From: WHSO01 sp050485485
Lineage (GTDB): Bacteria; Pseudomonadota; Alphaproteobacteria; SMXQ01
Length of the DNA: 64,000 nt
Assembly (NCBI GenBank): GCA_050485485.1
Contig: JBJHBM010000001.1
Location: 62,001 to 126,000 of the forward strand
Direction: 5' to 3'
This document shows, piece by piece, positions 17,314-25,906 of the stretch; position 1 is the first letter of the stretch, and each line of letters starts with the position of its first letter. A program made the translations under genes and the position numbers. The notes under the pieces were generated by a model. It saw only the letters and a program-made list of their open reading frames with translations. It was not told where the DNA came from and did no database searches.

Positions 17314-18441
17314 TCAGTCCGTATAGGGGCTTTCGTCGATATAGGCGCCCATGTCGGAGCGCACGTTGGTCTCCTTGAGCGCACCCAGCCACTTGCGGTG
17401 GATGCGCGGGTCCTGGTCGGCGTACTCGATCTGGCGGCCGCCCTTCTTGATATCGGTGTCGGCCTTGCCGGCCGCACCCTCGCGCCGGATGGTGGAGAAC
17501 GGGTAGCGTCGGCTGCCCATGCCGACCGCGAGGTAGCGCGCGGGCTCGGGGGCGGTGTTGAAGTGCTGGTGGAACATCCACAGCGGCGGCGCGTACATGA
17601 TGCCGTGGCGCCACGGCACCTCGACGAAATCCTGCTCGCCTTCGTACCACAGCAGGGTGTAGCCGGTGCCGGTCACCGCCCAGATGTGGATGCCGTCGCC
17701 GTGGCGGTGCCCCTTCTTGTAGCGCGCGGCCGGGATCTCCGAGGTGTGTGCGTGCAGCGTGCCGTCCGCCAGGATGAAGGTGATGTTGGAGCCGCCGGCG
17801 CCGCGTTCGCTCCAGGTCACCAGCTCGAAGTTGGTGAGGTCGGGCACGAAGGTGGTTTCCCACATGTGGCGGCCGGGCTTGATCGGGGTGAAGTCGCCGT
17901 CGCCTTCGTAGTACTTCGGATCGCCCATGCGATCGCGGAAGCTGAAGTCGTTACCGAAGACGAACTCCTCGTTGTGGAACAGATTCATCACCAGCGGCGC
18001 GAAATGGGTGCAGGCGAGCCGCGCGCGCTCGGAGCCCGAGCCGTTGAGGATGCGGTAGCGCGCGTTCAGCGGCAGCGCGAACAGCGCGCGCGGCCCCCAT
18101 TCGAACGTGTGCTTGCGCCCGTCCGGCAGCTCGATCACGGTCGAGCCGTGGCCTTCCAGCACGTAGACGAAGCATTCGTACATGTGCCTGATCGCCTCGG
18201 TGCCGCGCCCGGTCGCGATATCGAGGAGATAGGCAGCACAGTTGTCGCCGCGCCCCCTGACGTGGAGGAACGCGCCGTCGCAGCCGAAGCGCGGCCACGG
18301 GCCGGTCTCGACCGCGAGCGCGTCTATGCCGAAGCCCTCGTGGACCGGCGGCCCCTCCGCCTTGACCCAATCGAGATAGGGGTCGAGCAGGAACCTCTTT
18401 TCGTGGTCCGTCTGCAGCAACTGCAGCTCTTCTTCAGCCAT
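17314..18441 (-). CDS. Two-domain (bicupin) protein, paralogue 1 of 4
   Basis: A 375-residue bicupin. The N-terminal domain has an H-x3-E-type site around RHMYECFVYVLEGHGS and the shared HTFEWGPRALFALPLN; the C-terminal domain has KKGHRHGDG and MFHQHFN, giving likely His metal ligands. Bicupins include gentisate and hydroxynaphthoate dioxygenases, but this family is not recognised as one of them. Preceded by GGAGGAGGAGGGA. It ends SPYTD and follows copy 2 by 30 bases, so it belongs to the same transcript as copies 2 and 3. Confidence 0.7.
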   Translation of the reverse strand: MAEEELQLLQTDHEKRFLLDPYLDWVKAEGPPVHEGFGIDALAVETGPWPRFGCDGAFLHVRGRGDNCAAYLLDIATGRGTEAIRHMYECFVYVLEGHGSTVIELPDGRKHTFEWGPRALFALPLNARYRILNGSGSERARLACTHFAPLVMNLFHNEEFVFGNDFSFRDRMGDPKYYEGDGDFTPIKPGRHMWETTFVPDLTNFELVTWSERGAGGSNITFILADGTLHAHTSEIPAARYKKGHRHGDGIHIWAVTGTGYTLLWYEGEQDFVEVPWRHGIMYAPPLWMFHQHFNTAPEPARYLAVGMGSRRYPFSTIRREGAAGKADTDIKKGGRQIEYADQDPRIHRKWLGALKETNVRSDMGAYIDESPYTD

Positions 18442-18471
18442 TCCCTCCTCCTCCCCGTGGAGCCGCGGCCT

Positions 18472-19593
18472 TCAGGCCGTCTTTTGTGTCCGAGACGCGT
18501 ATTTCGATTCGTCGATGACGTCGCCCATCAGCGACTTGACCTGGTTCTTGGCGAGTTCCTCCAGGAAGATCGCGTGGATGCGCGGGTCCTGATCCTCGTA
18601 CTCGACCTGGTTGCCGCCGTCCTTGATCGAGGTGTCCACGCCTTGGTCCCAGATCTGGCGCTTGACGGCGAACAGCGGATAGCGGGTCGAGCCCATCTGG
18701 ACGGCGAGGTAGCGCGACGGCACGCTGCCCGAGTTGAAGTGCTGGTGGAACATCTGGTCGGGCGGCGCATACATGACGCCGTGGTGCCAGTCGATGCGCT
18801 TGAAGTCCGCGTCGTCCTCGTACCAGAACAGCGAATACCCCTGGCCGGTGATGCAATAGACGTTGGTGCCGGGCGTGTGCCGGTGGCCCTTCTTGTAGGT
18901 GCCGACCGGCATCTGGGAGGTGTGGCAGCCGATGGTGCCGTCGGCGAGGATCCAGCGCAGGTTGGACGAGCCGGTGCCGCGCGCATCCCACTGCTTGAGC
19001 TCGAAATTGGAGATGTCGGGAACGAAGTTCGTTTCCCACTGGTGACGTCCGGGCCGCACCGGCTTGAGCTCGCCTTCGCCCGAGAAGTAGCTGGTGTCGC
19101 CGAGGCGCTCCGTGAACGGGATCGGGTTGTCCCAGATGAACCGCTCATTGCGGAACAGGTTCATGATGAAGCGGAGGTCGTTGTTGCAGGCGAGGCGCGC
19201 CGGCTCCGAGCCCGATCCGTTAAAGTGCTGGTAGGGAAGGTTGAGGGGAATCTCGAACAGGGAGTTGGGGCCCCATTCGAAGGTGTGGGTGCGGCCGTCC
19301 GGCAGTTCGATCTTGGTCGAGCCGTGGCCAGACAGCACGTAGACCACTTCCTCGTAGACATGGCGCAGGCGGCTCGACTTGCCGCCGGGCGGAATCTCGA
19401 ACAGGAGGGTGGAAAGATAGTCGTCGCCGCCCACCAGCTCGCAGATTGTGCCGCGCATCCCGAAGAAGTCCCACGGGGCGACCTCGGCCTGCAGCATGTC
19501 GATCCCGAAATCGCGCACCGTCGGGACCGGCTGGCGCGCGCACCAGTCGAGGTAGGTGTCCTGCAGATAGAAACTGCCCGTCGTTTCCGACAT
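18472..19593 (-). CDS. Two-domain (bicupin) protein, paralogue 2 of 4
   Basis: A 373-residue bicupin. The start at 19593 (MSETTGSFYLQDTY) is chosen because the longer frame to 20082 runs back through copy 3 out of frame. Shared signatures: HVYEEVVYVLSGHGS, HTFEWGPNSLFEIPLN, HFNGSGSE, KKGHRHTPG and MFHQHFN. The C-terminal motif differs from the other copies (HTPG in place of HGAD), which may change substrate fit. Function unknown; metal-dependent oxygenase or isomerase chemistry is the family expectation. Confidence 0.7.
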   Translation of the reverse strand: MSETTGSFYLQDTYLDWCARQPVPTVRDFGIDMLQAEVAPWDFFGMRGTICELVGGDDYLSTLLFEIPPGGKSSRLRHVYEEVVYVLSGHGSTKIELPDGRTHTFEWGPNSLFEIPLNLPYQHFNGSGSEPARLACNNDLRFIMNLFRNERFIWDNPIPFTERLGDTSYFSGEGELKPVRPGRHQWETNFVPDISNFELKQWDARGTGSSNLRWILADGTIGCHTSQMPVGTYKKGHRHTPGTNVYCITGQGYSLFWYEDDADFKRIDWHHGVMYAPPDQMFHQHFNSGSVPSRYLAVQMGSTRYPLFAVKRQIWDQGVDTSIKDGGNQVEYEDQDPRIHAIFLEELAKNQVKSLMGDVIDESKYASRTQKTA

Positions 19594-19634
19594 GCGGTCC
19601 CTCCCGGAATCCGGCTTTTTTCTAGAGGCGGAGA

Positions 19635-19667
19635 CCGCGGCGCCGCCCGTGAGCGAGGGCGCCGCGG
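19635..19667. other. Perfect stem between cupin genes 3 and 2
   Basis: A 10-bp stem (CCGCGGCGCC / GGCGCCGCGG, loop of 13 bases) in the 109-base gap between two cupin genes. It has no T-run after it in the minus direction, so it may be an RNA-processing or partial-attenuation element rather than a terminator. Confidence 0.4.
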
Positions 19668-19702
19668 CCCGGAGAACGATACTGGGTGCCCGAACCGGAG
19701 GC

Positions 19703-20830
19703 TCAGGCGGTCTTCTTCGGGGCGAACTTGCTTTCGTCGAAGATGTCGCCCATCTGCGACTTGACGCCGTGCTTCGCGAGCTCGTTAAGGAAAATCTCGT
19801 GAATGCGCGGGTCCTGGTTTTCGTATTCGATCTGGTTGCCGCCGTCCTCGACGCTGGTATCCACGCCGCCGCCGAACAGCTTGCGCTTGCTGTCCACGAA
19901 CGGATAGCGCATCGAGCCGAGCGCGACCGCGAGGTAGCGCGCGGGGTTGGGGCCGGTGTTGAAATGCTGGTGGAAGATTCCGTCGGTGGGCACGAACACG
20001 ACGCCATGCTCCCAGTCGATGCGGCGGTAGTCCTGGTCCTTCTCGTACCAGAACAGGGTGTAGCCGCTGCCGTTGACGGCATAGACGTAGAAGTCGGCGC
20101 CGTGGCGGTGGCCCTTCTTGTAGGAGCCGACCGGCATTTCCGACGAGTGCGCGTGCATGGTGCCGTCGGCCAGGATGAACTTCATGTTGCCCGAACCCTT
20201 GCCGCGCGCCTCCCAGGCCTTGAGCTCGAACGCCGAGATGTCGGGGACGAAGTTGGTCTCCCACATGTTGCGGCCCGGCTTGATCGGGATGAATTCGCCT
20301 TCGCCGGCGAAGTAATTGTGGCCGCCCTCGCGCTCGGGGAAGCTGAAGTCGTTGTCGAAGATGAACTTCTCGTTATGGAACAGGTTCATCATCAGCGGCA
20401 GGTAGTTGACCGACGACAGCCGCGCGCGCTCCGAGCCGGAGCCGTTGAAATGCTGGTAGCGGCAGTTGAGCGGCAGGGCGAACAGGCTCTTGGGGCCCCA
20501 TTCGAAGGTATGCTTGTGGCCGTCCGAGGTCTCGATCACGGTCGAGCCGTGGCCGTCCATGACGTAGATGGTCTCCTCGAACACGTGCTTCTGGGGCTTC
20601 GACTTCCCGCCCGGCGCGAGGTCGATCACGAACAGGGAGGTGAAGTCGCCGCGCCCGTCGAGGTGCACCAGCGCGCCATCGGTCTCGAACATGGCCCAGG
20701 GCTTGGTTTCCACGTCGAACAGGTTGATCCCGAGCCCCCCCGCGATCGGCACGTTCTGCGCTGCCGCCCAGTCCCCGTAGGGATCGAGCAGAAACTTCTT
20801 CTCCTTGATGGTCTGCATGATCTCGGCCAT
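19703..20830 (-). CDS. Two-domain (bicupin) protein, paralogue 3 of 4
   Basis: A 375-residue bicupin; start at 20830 (MAEIMQTIKEKK), as the ATG at 20884 adds residues translated from the upstream spacer. Candidate metal ligands are H82, E86 and H127 in the N-terminal cupin (HVFEE, YQHFNG) and H241, H243 and H287 or H289 in the C-terminal one (GHRHG, FHQHF). Both barrels thus look able to bind metal. It is closest to copy 4 at 41671, which lies beside a UbiD decarboxylase. Reaction unknown. Confidence 0.7.
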   Translation of the reverse strand: MAEIMQTIKEKKFLLDPYGDWAAAQNVPIAGGLGINLFDVETKPWAMFETDGALVHLDGRGDFTSLFVIDLAPGGKSKPQKHVFEETIYVMDGHGSTVIETSDGHKHTFEWGPKSLFALPLNCRYQHFNGSGSERARLSSVNYLPLMMNLFHNEKFIFDNDFSFPEREGGHNYFAGEGEFIPIKPGRNMWETNFVPDISAFELKAWEARGKGSGNMKFILADGTMHAHSSEMPVGSYKKGHRHGADFYVYAVNGSGYTLFWYEKDQDYRRIDWEHGVVFVPTDGIFHQHFNTGPNPARYLAVALGSMRYPFVDSKRKLFGGGVDTSVEDGGNQIEYENQDPRIHEIFLNELAKHGVKSQMGDIFDESKFAPKKTA

Positions 20831-20899
20831 GACCGCGGCTCTCCTCGACGAAAAAAGTCCTAAAATCGGGCCGCAGCATACCACAGGATCGCCAATATT

Positions 20900-20934
20900 G
20901 AAGGGCGGTCCCGCATTTTTCGGGACCGCCCTTC
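20900..20934 (-). terminator. Strong stem-loop between the diiron-protein gene and cupin 3
   Basis: A perfect 14-bp stem (GAAGGGCGGTCCCG at 20900-20913 with its complement at 20921-20934) around a 7-base loop, 22 bases after the stop of the upstream gene. The minus-strand sequence after it is AATATTGG, a weak U-tract, so it may attenuate rather than fully stop transcription. Confidence 0.55.
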
Positions 20935-20955
20935 ATAACGTCCAAGGTACTGAAA

Positions 20956-21729
20956 TCAGGCGGCTTTCCGGGACTTCGCGGTGCCGGCCCCGTCGAGCTC
21001 CTTCTGGAGCACGTCGCCGGCGTCGCCGATACCGTTCAGATAGTTCTCCCAGATCGCCAAGTTCTGGTCCGCGACGTCGAGCAGGCGCTCTTCCATGCGC
21101 AATTCCTCGGCGTGCTTGGCGAGGTTCTTCCAGCCGAGGTCGGAATGGATCTCGTCCGCTTCCTCGTGGAGCTTGAAGAACCCGAGTTCGCCGTCCGAAA
21201 GGCCGAAGATTTCCTTCCAGCGGGCGCGCTCCAGGCCGAACCAGCCGCTCTCCTTGACGAGACCCGAGCCGTAGCCGCGGATGTTCGGGCGCTCCAGGAT
21301 GACGTTGGCGAGCAGGCCTTCGAGCCAGTGGCAGTGCGACATCACGCCGGCCCAGGCGTTCCAGGACAGTTGGGTGGTCTTGAGCGGGCGCGCGGCGCGG
21401 ATCTGCTCGCGCGACATGCCAATGGTGACGCCCAGGTTCTCCAGGATCTGCCAGTGGGGCAGGCCGCCGCCGAACTCGTCGTCGGCGATCAGCTCCTCGG
21501 AGGCAGCGCCGATGATGCTGAGGCGGGTGTCCCAGTCGGGGGTGAGGGTGGCGACCCGCAGCTTCAGCACCGAGTTGCGCTGGCGGGTGTTGAGCCGGTG
21601 CTGCATCACGAAGGTCTTGGCGCGGCCTTCGTTGTAGGGCTCGTTGAAGTAGCGGAGGTTGTCGCAGAACGCGTCAAGCTTCTCGTCGAGGGCCTTGATG
21701 AAGCCGGTGGCGTTGGGGTCGCGAGGCAT
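20956..21729 (-). CDS. Heme-oxygenase-like diiron protein (TenA/PqqC/CADD-like), paralogue 1 of 2
   Basis: A 257-residue all-helical protein of the heme-oxygenase-like superfamily. It has a complete candidate diiron set: E85 and H92 (E-x6-H in DEFGGGLPHW), E146, then H188, D192 and H195 (H-x3-D-x2-H in KLHEEADEIHSDLG). This is the pattern of heme-oxygenase-like diiron oxidases/oxygenases such as CADD; members perform varied O2-dependent reactions, including C-C cleavage and N-oxygenation. The start at 21729 (MPRDPN) matches the paralogue; the frame to 21852 adds spacer-derived residues. Reaction unknown. Confidence 0.7.
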   Translation of the reverse strand: MPRDPNATGFIKALDEKLDAFCDNLRYFNEPYNEGRAKTFVMQHRLNTRQRNSVLKLRVATLTPDWDTRLSIIGAASEELIADDEFGGGLPHWQILENLGVTIGMSREQIRAARPLKTTQLSWNAWAGVMSHCHWLEGLLANVILERPNIRGYGSGLVKESGWFGLERARWKEIFGLSDGELGFFKLHEEADEIHSDLGWKNLAKHAEELRMEERLLDVADQNLAIWENYLNGIGDAGDVLQKELDGAGTAKSRKAA

Positions 21730-21849
21730 GAACTGGTCTCCTGATGTCACAATTTTAGAAGCGTCTTCAGCGCGGTCCGCTTCGGGACTGGGCGGCCTAG
21801 GGACCGGAATGCCCGGTTTTCCGCCCGTCCGGCGAGTTTGTTGAAAACG

Positions 21850-21930
21850 CAAATATTAGATACCAAAGCCTCCCCCCTAATTGAAATACTATATGGCAAT
21901 ACTTCCTATATGAATTTTATATATCTCAGG
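21850..21930. promoter_or_regulatory. AT-rich probable promoter/operator region
   Basis: An abruptly AT-rich stretch between the two diiron-protein genes, containing direct repeats of CTATATG (21889-21895 and 21906-21912, 17 bases apart). Since both flanking genes are on the minus strand, it probably carries the promoter for the gene starting at 21729. No confident -35/-10 pair was fixed. Confidence 0.4.
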
Positions 21931-22702
21931 CGCGCCGGGCGCGAGGCTTATGCCGGCCGCGCCGTGCCGTCCGCACAAGCGCGTCGCCCGCGTCGCCGAT
22001 GCCGTTGAGATAGAGCTCCCAAATGCGCAGGTTCTGGTCGGCCACCTCCAGCAGGCGATCCTCCATGCGCAGCTCGCGCGCGAATTTGGCGAGATTCCGC
22101 CAACCGAGGTCGGAGTGCTTCTCGTCGGCCTCGTTGTGGATCTTGAAGAACTTGAGCGCCTCGTCGGGGAGATGCGGGAACAGCTTCCTCCAGCGCACCC
22201 GCTCGTAGCCGAGCCAGCCGTACTTGCGGATGTTGCCCGATCCGTAGCCCGGGATGTTGGTGCGCTCGGACACCACGTTGGCGAGCAGCCCCTCGAGCCA
22301 GTGGCAGTTGGCCATCACGCCCATCCACGCGTTCCAGGCGAGCTGGGTGGTGGGAAGCGGCTTCGCGGCACGGACATTCTTGCGCGACATGCCGATGGCG
22401 ACGCCCAGGTTCTCCAGCATCAGCCAGTGGGGGAGGCCGCCTCCGAACTCGTCGTCGCGCACCAGCTCCTCGTAGCAGGCGCCGAGGATGCGAAGCCGCG
22501 TGCCCCAGTCCGGCGTGTTGGTCGCGACCTTGAGCTTCAGCACCGAGTTGCGCTGGCGGGTGTTGAGGCGGTGCTGATAGACGAACATCCGCGCGCGCCC
22601 CTCGTTGTAGGGCTCGTGGAACAGCCGGGTGCGCTCGCAGAAATCGTCGAGCACCTTGTCGAGCTCGCGGATGAAACCGGTCGCCTTGGGGTCGCGGGGC
22701 AT
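21926..22702 (-). CDS. Heme-oxygenase-like diiron protein (TenA/PqqC/CADD-like), paralogue 2 of 2
   Basis: A 258-residue tandem paralogue of the gene at 20956, alike from MPRDPKATGF to LNGIGDAGD. All six candidate diiron ligands are kept: E85, H92, E146, H189, D193 and H196 (IHNEADEKHSDLG). The C-terminus is a short basic tail (RRGRHKPRARRA) absent from copy 1. Retention of the full metal site in both copies suggests two active enzymes or a heterodimer. It follows the oxidoreductase gene by 48 bases. Reaction unknown. Confidence 0.7.
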   Translation of the reverse strand: MPRDPKATGFIRELDKVLDDFCERTRLFHEPYNEGRARMFVYQHRLNTRQRNSVLKLKVATNTPDWGTRLRILGACYEELVRDDEFGGGLPHWLMLENLGVAIGMSRKNVRAAKPLPTTQLAWNAWMGVMANCHWLEGLLANVVSERTNIPGYGSGNIRKYGWLGYERVRWRKLFPHLPDEALKFFKIHNEADEKHSDLGWRNLAKFARELRMEDRLLEVADQNLRIWELYLNGIGDAGDALVRTARRGRHKPRARRA

Positions 22703-22750
22703 GGCGTCTCTCCTGCTTGGGGACGTTGAAAATAATTCGAAAACAGATGG

Positions 22751-23779
22751 TTACGAGAGGTCCAGGATAATCTTCCCGAACTGCTCGGCGCGCGCGAGGC
22801 GGGCGAAGGCAGCGCGGTAGTCGGCGAGGGGGTGGACGCTGTCGATCACCGGGCGGAGGCGGCCCTGGGCCACCACCTGCATGAGCTTCCGGCACTCCTC
22901 GAAATTCGCCGTGGTGGAGCCGTAAATTCGCAACTGGCGCACGAAAATCCGCTGCAGGTCGGCGGGCGGGTGGCCGCCGGTGGTGGCGCCCACCACCATG
23001 ATGCGACCGCCCCACCCGGCGGCACGGAGCGACTGGTCCCAGGTGGCGGCACCGACGTTGTCGCACACCACCTCGGCGCCGCGCCCGCCGGTCAGCGCCC
23101 GCACCCGCTCCCAGATCGTCTCGCGGGCGTGGTTGACGGTCTCGTCGGCGCCGAGCGCCCGGGCACGGGCGAGCTTCTCGTCGCTCGACGAGGTCACGAT
23201 CACGCGCGCCCCGGCGAGCTTGGCGAGCTGCAGGGTCGCGAGCGCGACGCCGCCGCCGATGCCGACGATCAGCACGGTCTCCCCCGGCACCATCGGGTGC
23301 TTGCCGAACACCTGGCGCCAGGCGGTCAGGTGCCCGACCGGCAGGGCGGCGGCCTCGTGCCAGGAGAGGCCGTCCGGCACGGCCACGAAGTTGTGGGCCT
23401 TCATGGAGAGGTACTCGGCGAAGCCGCCGTCGCGCTGCTCGCCGATGATGCGGATGTGCCGGCAGTAGGGCTGCTCCCCCGCGAGGCAGTAGTCGCAGCG
23501 CCCGCAGAACTCGCTTGGGAAGGCGATCACGCGCTGGCCCGGCGCCAGCCCCGAATCGGGGTCGGCCTCCACCACCTCGCCGGCGGCATCGACGCCGAGG
23601 ATCATCGGCATCGGGTGGGTGATGCCCTTGCCGACGTCGCGGACGTAGAGATCGACGCGGTTGAGGGCGGCGGCGCGCACCCGGATCAGCGCGTTGCCGG
23701 GTGGGCGCGCCGGCACCGGCACGTCGTCCCTGAGCCTGAGCCCCTCGGGCCCGCGTTCCTCCAGCACCAGCGCCTTCAT
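22751..23779 (-). CDS. Zinc-lobe medium-chain oxidoreductase (quinone oxidoreductase / alcohol dehydrogenase family)
   Basis: A 342-residue MDR-family enzyme. The structural-zinc lobe is complete (CGRCDYCLAGEQPYC) and the Rossmann motif is VGIGGGVALATLQLAKLAG. The usual catalytic-zinc Cys early in the protein is replaced in LNRVDLYVRDVG, so hydride transfer may not use catalytic zinc, as in quinone oxidoreductases. The start at 23779 (MKALVLEER) is typical of the family; the longer frame to 23911 is spacer-derived. First gene of the minus-strand run. Substrate unknown. Confidence 0.75.
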   Translation of the reverse strand: MKALVLEERGPEGLRLRDDVPVPARPPGNALIRVRAAALNRVDLYVRDVGKGITHPMPMILGVDAAGEVVEADPDSGLAPGQRVIAFPSEFCGRCDYCLAGEQPYCRHIRIIGEQRDGGFAEYLSMKAHNFVAVPDGLSWHEAAALPVGHLTAWRQVFGKHPMVPGETVLIVGIGGGVALATLQLAKLAGARVIVTSSSDEKLARARALGADETVNHARETIWERVRALTGGRGAEVVCDNVGAATWDQSLRAAGWGGRIMVVGATTGGHPPADLQRIFVRQLRIYGSTTANFEECRKLMQVVAQGRLRPVIDSVHPLADYRAAFARLARAEQFGKIILDLS

Positions 23780-23904
23780 GCGTCTTCGTTCCTTTTGCCT
23801 TGCGTCCCTGTCCTGCCGGCGCCCGAGCATAGTGCCTCGCCGGCCGAAGTCCACAGCGCGCCGTCCATGCGCCATCCATGCACCGCCCATGCGCCACGGG
23901 GGGC

Positions 23905-23933
23905 GTGACAAGGCCGGCCCGAATACCTATTAC
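23905..23933 (+). promoter_or_regulatory. Predicted promoter of the thiolase gene
   Basis: GTGACA (23905-23910), a 17-base spacer and TATTAC (23928-23933), 51 bases upstream of the thiolase start codon. Confidence 0.4.
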
Positions 23934-23984
23934 TTCGGGACCGTATCCCGGGGCCGCGCCGCGGCCCGATCGAAGAGGTAGACC

Positions 23985-25187
23985 GTGGAAGCTTTCATCT
24001 GCGACGCCGTGCGCACCCCCATCGGCCGCTACGCGGGGGCGCTCGCCGCCGTCCGGCCCGACGACCTCGCGGCGCACGTCATCCGCGCCCTGATCGCGCG
24101 CAACCCGAAGCTGGACCCGGCGGCGGTGGACGACGTGATCCTCGGCTGCGCCAACCAGGCGGGCGAGGACAACCGCAACGTCGCGCGCATGGCGGCGCTG
24201 CTCTCGGACCTGCCGGAGACGGTGACCGGCGTCACCGTCAACCGCCTGTGCGGTTCCGGCCTCGACGCGGTGGGCGAGGCGGCGCGCGCGATCCGCGCGG
24301 GCGACGCGGAGCTGATGATCGCGGGCGGGGTCGAAAGCATGTCGCGCGCGCCCTTCGTCATGGGCAAGGCCGAGACGGCGTTCGCGCGCGGCGCGGAGAT
24401 CTTCGACACCACCATCGGCTGGCGCTTCGTCAACCCGGAAATGAAGAAGCGCTACGGCGTCGATTCGATGCCCGAGACCGGCGAGAACGTGGCGCGCGAC
24501 TTCCAGGTGAGCCGTGCCGACCAGGACGCCTTCGCCTGCCGCTCCCAGACGCGCGCGAAGCAGGCGATGGAATCGGGCCGGCTCGCCAAGGAGATCGTGC
24601 CCGTCACGATCCCGCAGCGGCGCGGGGACCCCAAGGTGGTGGAGGCCGACGAGCACCCGCGCCCCGACACGACGCTGGAGGCGCTCGCCAAGCTCAAGCC
24701 GCTGTTCGGCCCGGACTCGACCGTCACCGCCGGCAACGCGAGCGGCGTCAACGATGGTGCGGCGGCGCTGGTGGTCGCCTCCGAGGCGGCGGCCAAGGCT
24801 CACGGTCTCACGCCGCGCGCGCGCGTCGTCGCCATGGCGACGGCGGGGGTCGCGCCGCGCATCATGGGCGTCGGCCCCGCGCCCGCGACGGAGAAGCTGC
24901 TCGCCCGGACCGGCCGCAAGATCGGCGAGATCGAGGTGATCGAGCTCAACGAGGCGTTCGCGAGCCAGGCGCTCGCGGTGACGCGCCGCCTCGGGCTCCC
25001 CGACGACGCGCCCCACGTCAACCCCAACGGCGGCGCCATCGCGCTCGGCCATCCGCTCGGCATGTCGGGCGCGCGCCTCGCGCTGACCGCGACCCAGGAG
25101 CTGCACGAGCGCGGCGCCCGGCTCGCCGTCTGCACCATGTGTATCGGCGTCGGCCAGGGGATCGCGGTGCTGCTCGAGCGGGTCTAG
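23985..25187 (+). CDS. pcaF: Acyl-CoA thiolase (beta-ketoadipyl-CoA thiolase-like)
   Basis: A 400-residue thiolase of the PcaF/PaaJ type, which splits 3-oxoadipyl-CoA into succinyl-CoA and acetyl-CoA. Active-site cysteine in NRLCGSGLDAV (about residue 90), second-half motifs ELNEAFASQAL, GGAIALGHPLGMSGAR and the C-terminal CTMCIGVGQG. The start codon is GTG at 23985 behind an AAGAGG site. In this window it would perform the last step for products of the box pathway. Other biosynthetic or degradative thiolases cannot be fully excluded. Confidence 0.85.
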   Translation: MEAFICDAVRTPIGRYAGALAAVRPDDLAAHVIRALIARNPKLDPAAVDDVILGCANQAGEDNRNVARMAALLSDLPETVTGVTVNRLCGSGLDAVGEAARAIRAGDAELMIAGGVESMSRAPFVMGKAETAFARGAEIFDTTIGWRFVNPEMKKRYGVDSMPETGENVARDFQVSRADQDAFACRSQTRAKQAMESGRLAKEIVPVTIPQRRGDPKVVEADEHPRPDTTLEALAKLKPLFGPDSTVTAGNASGVNDGAAALVVASEAAAKAHGLTPRARVVAMATAGVAPRIMGVGPAPATEKLLARTGRKIGEIEVIELNEAFASQALAVTRRLGLPDDAPHVNPNGGAIALGHPLGMSGARLALTATQELHERGARLAVCTMCIGVGQGIAVLLERV

Positions 25188-25208
25188 CCTTTCCCGGGCG
25201 AGGATCGC

Positions 25209-25790
25209 ATGACCAGGATTCTCGTCATCCAGGGCCATCCCGACCCGGCCGCGCCGCACCTGTGCCACGCGCTCGCGGACGCCTACGCGGACGGCGCGTC
25301 GGCGGCGGGCCACGAGCTACGCCGGGTCGAGGTCGCCCGGCTCGACTTCCCTTTGCTGCGCGACGCCCGCGACTTCAAGGACGGCGCGCCCGTTCCCGAC
25401 ATCGCCGCCGCGCAGGAGGCGCTGCTGTGGGCGCGGCACGTGGTGATCGTCTATCCGCTGTGGCTCGGCACCATGCCGGCGCTGCTCAAGGGCTTCCTCG
25501 AGCAGGTCCTGCGGCCGGGCTTCGCCTTCGACTATCTCTCCGCCGCGCGCACCCGCAAGCGGCTCGCCGGGCGCTCCTGCCGCGTGGTGGTGACCATGGG
25601 CATGCCGGCGCTGGTCTACCGCTGGTTCTTCGGCGCCCACAGCCTCAAGAGCCTGGAGCGGAACATCCTCAGGTTTGTCGGCATCGGCCCGGTGCGCGAG
25701 AGCCTGTTCGGCATGGTGGAGCAGGCCTCGCCCGCGCGCCGCGCCGGGTGGCTCGCGCGGATGCGCAGGTTCGGGGAACGCGGCGTCTGA
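25209..25790 (+). CDS. NAD(P)H dehydrogenase (quinone), flavodoxin-like fold
   Basis: A 193-residue flavodoxin-fold reductase of the NQO1/KefF type: ILVIQGHPDPAAPHLC at the N-terminus (FMN/FAD phosphate site), WARHVVIVYPLWLGTMPALLKGFL in the middle and a GMPALVYRWFFG segment. Such enzymes reduce quinones by two electrons. It starts 21 bases after the thiolase stop, so the two are probably cotranscribed. Role here may be protection from quinones formed during aromatic oxidation (inference). Confidence 0.75.
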   Translation: MTRILVIQGHPDPAAPHLCHALADAYADGASAAGHELRRVEVARLDFPLLRDARDFKDGAPVPDIAAAQEALLWARHVVIVYPLWLGTMPALLKGFLEQVLRPGFAFDYLSAARTRKRLAGRSCRVVVTMGMPALVYRWFFGAHSLKSLERNILRFVGIGPVRESLFGMVEQASPARRAGWLARMRRFGERGV

Positions 25791-25820
25791 CAAGGGTTCC
25801 GCGGGGGCTTCCGGGACGCA

Positions 25821-25849
25821 TTGACGGGCGCGGCGGGGACCAATACCCT
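25821..25849 (+). promoter_or_regulatory. Predicted promoter of the TauD-type dioxygenase
   Basis: TTGACG (25821-25826), a 17-base spacer and TACCCT (25844-25849), with the start codon at 25907. The -10 match is weak. Confidence 0.3.
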
Positions 25850-25906
25850 TGCCGAAAACGGGTGCGCGGAGCGCGTGCGGATAAAAGGGCAAGGGAAGGA
25901 AGGCGC

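Noticed and set aside
21948..25313. 1,121-codon minus-strand frame spanning the diiron, oxidoreductase and thiolase genes
   Set aside because: Crosses three recognisable genes out of frame or antisense; Arg/His-rich with no domain.
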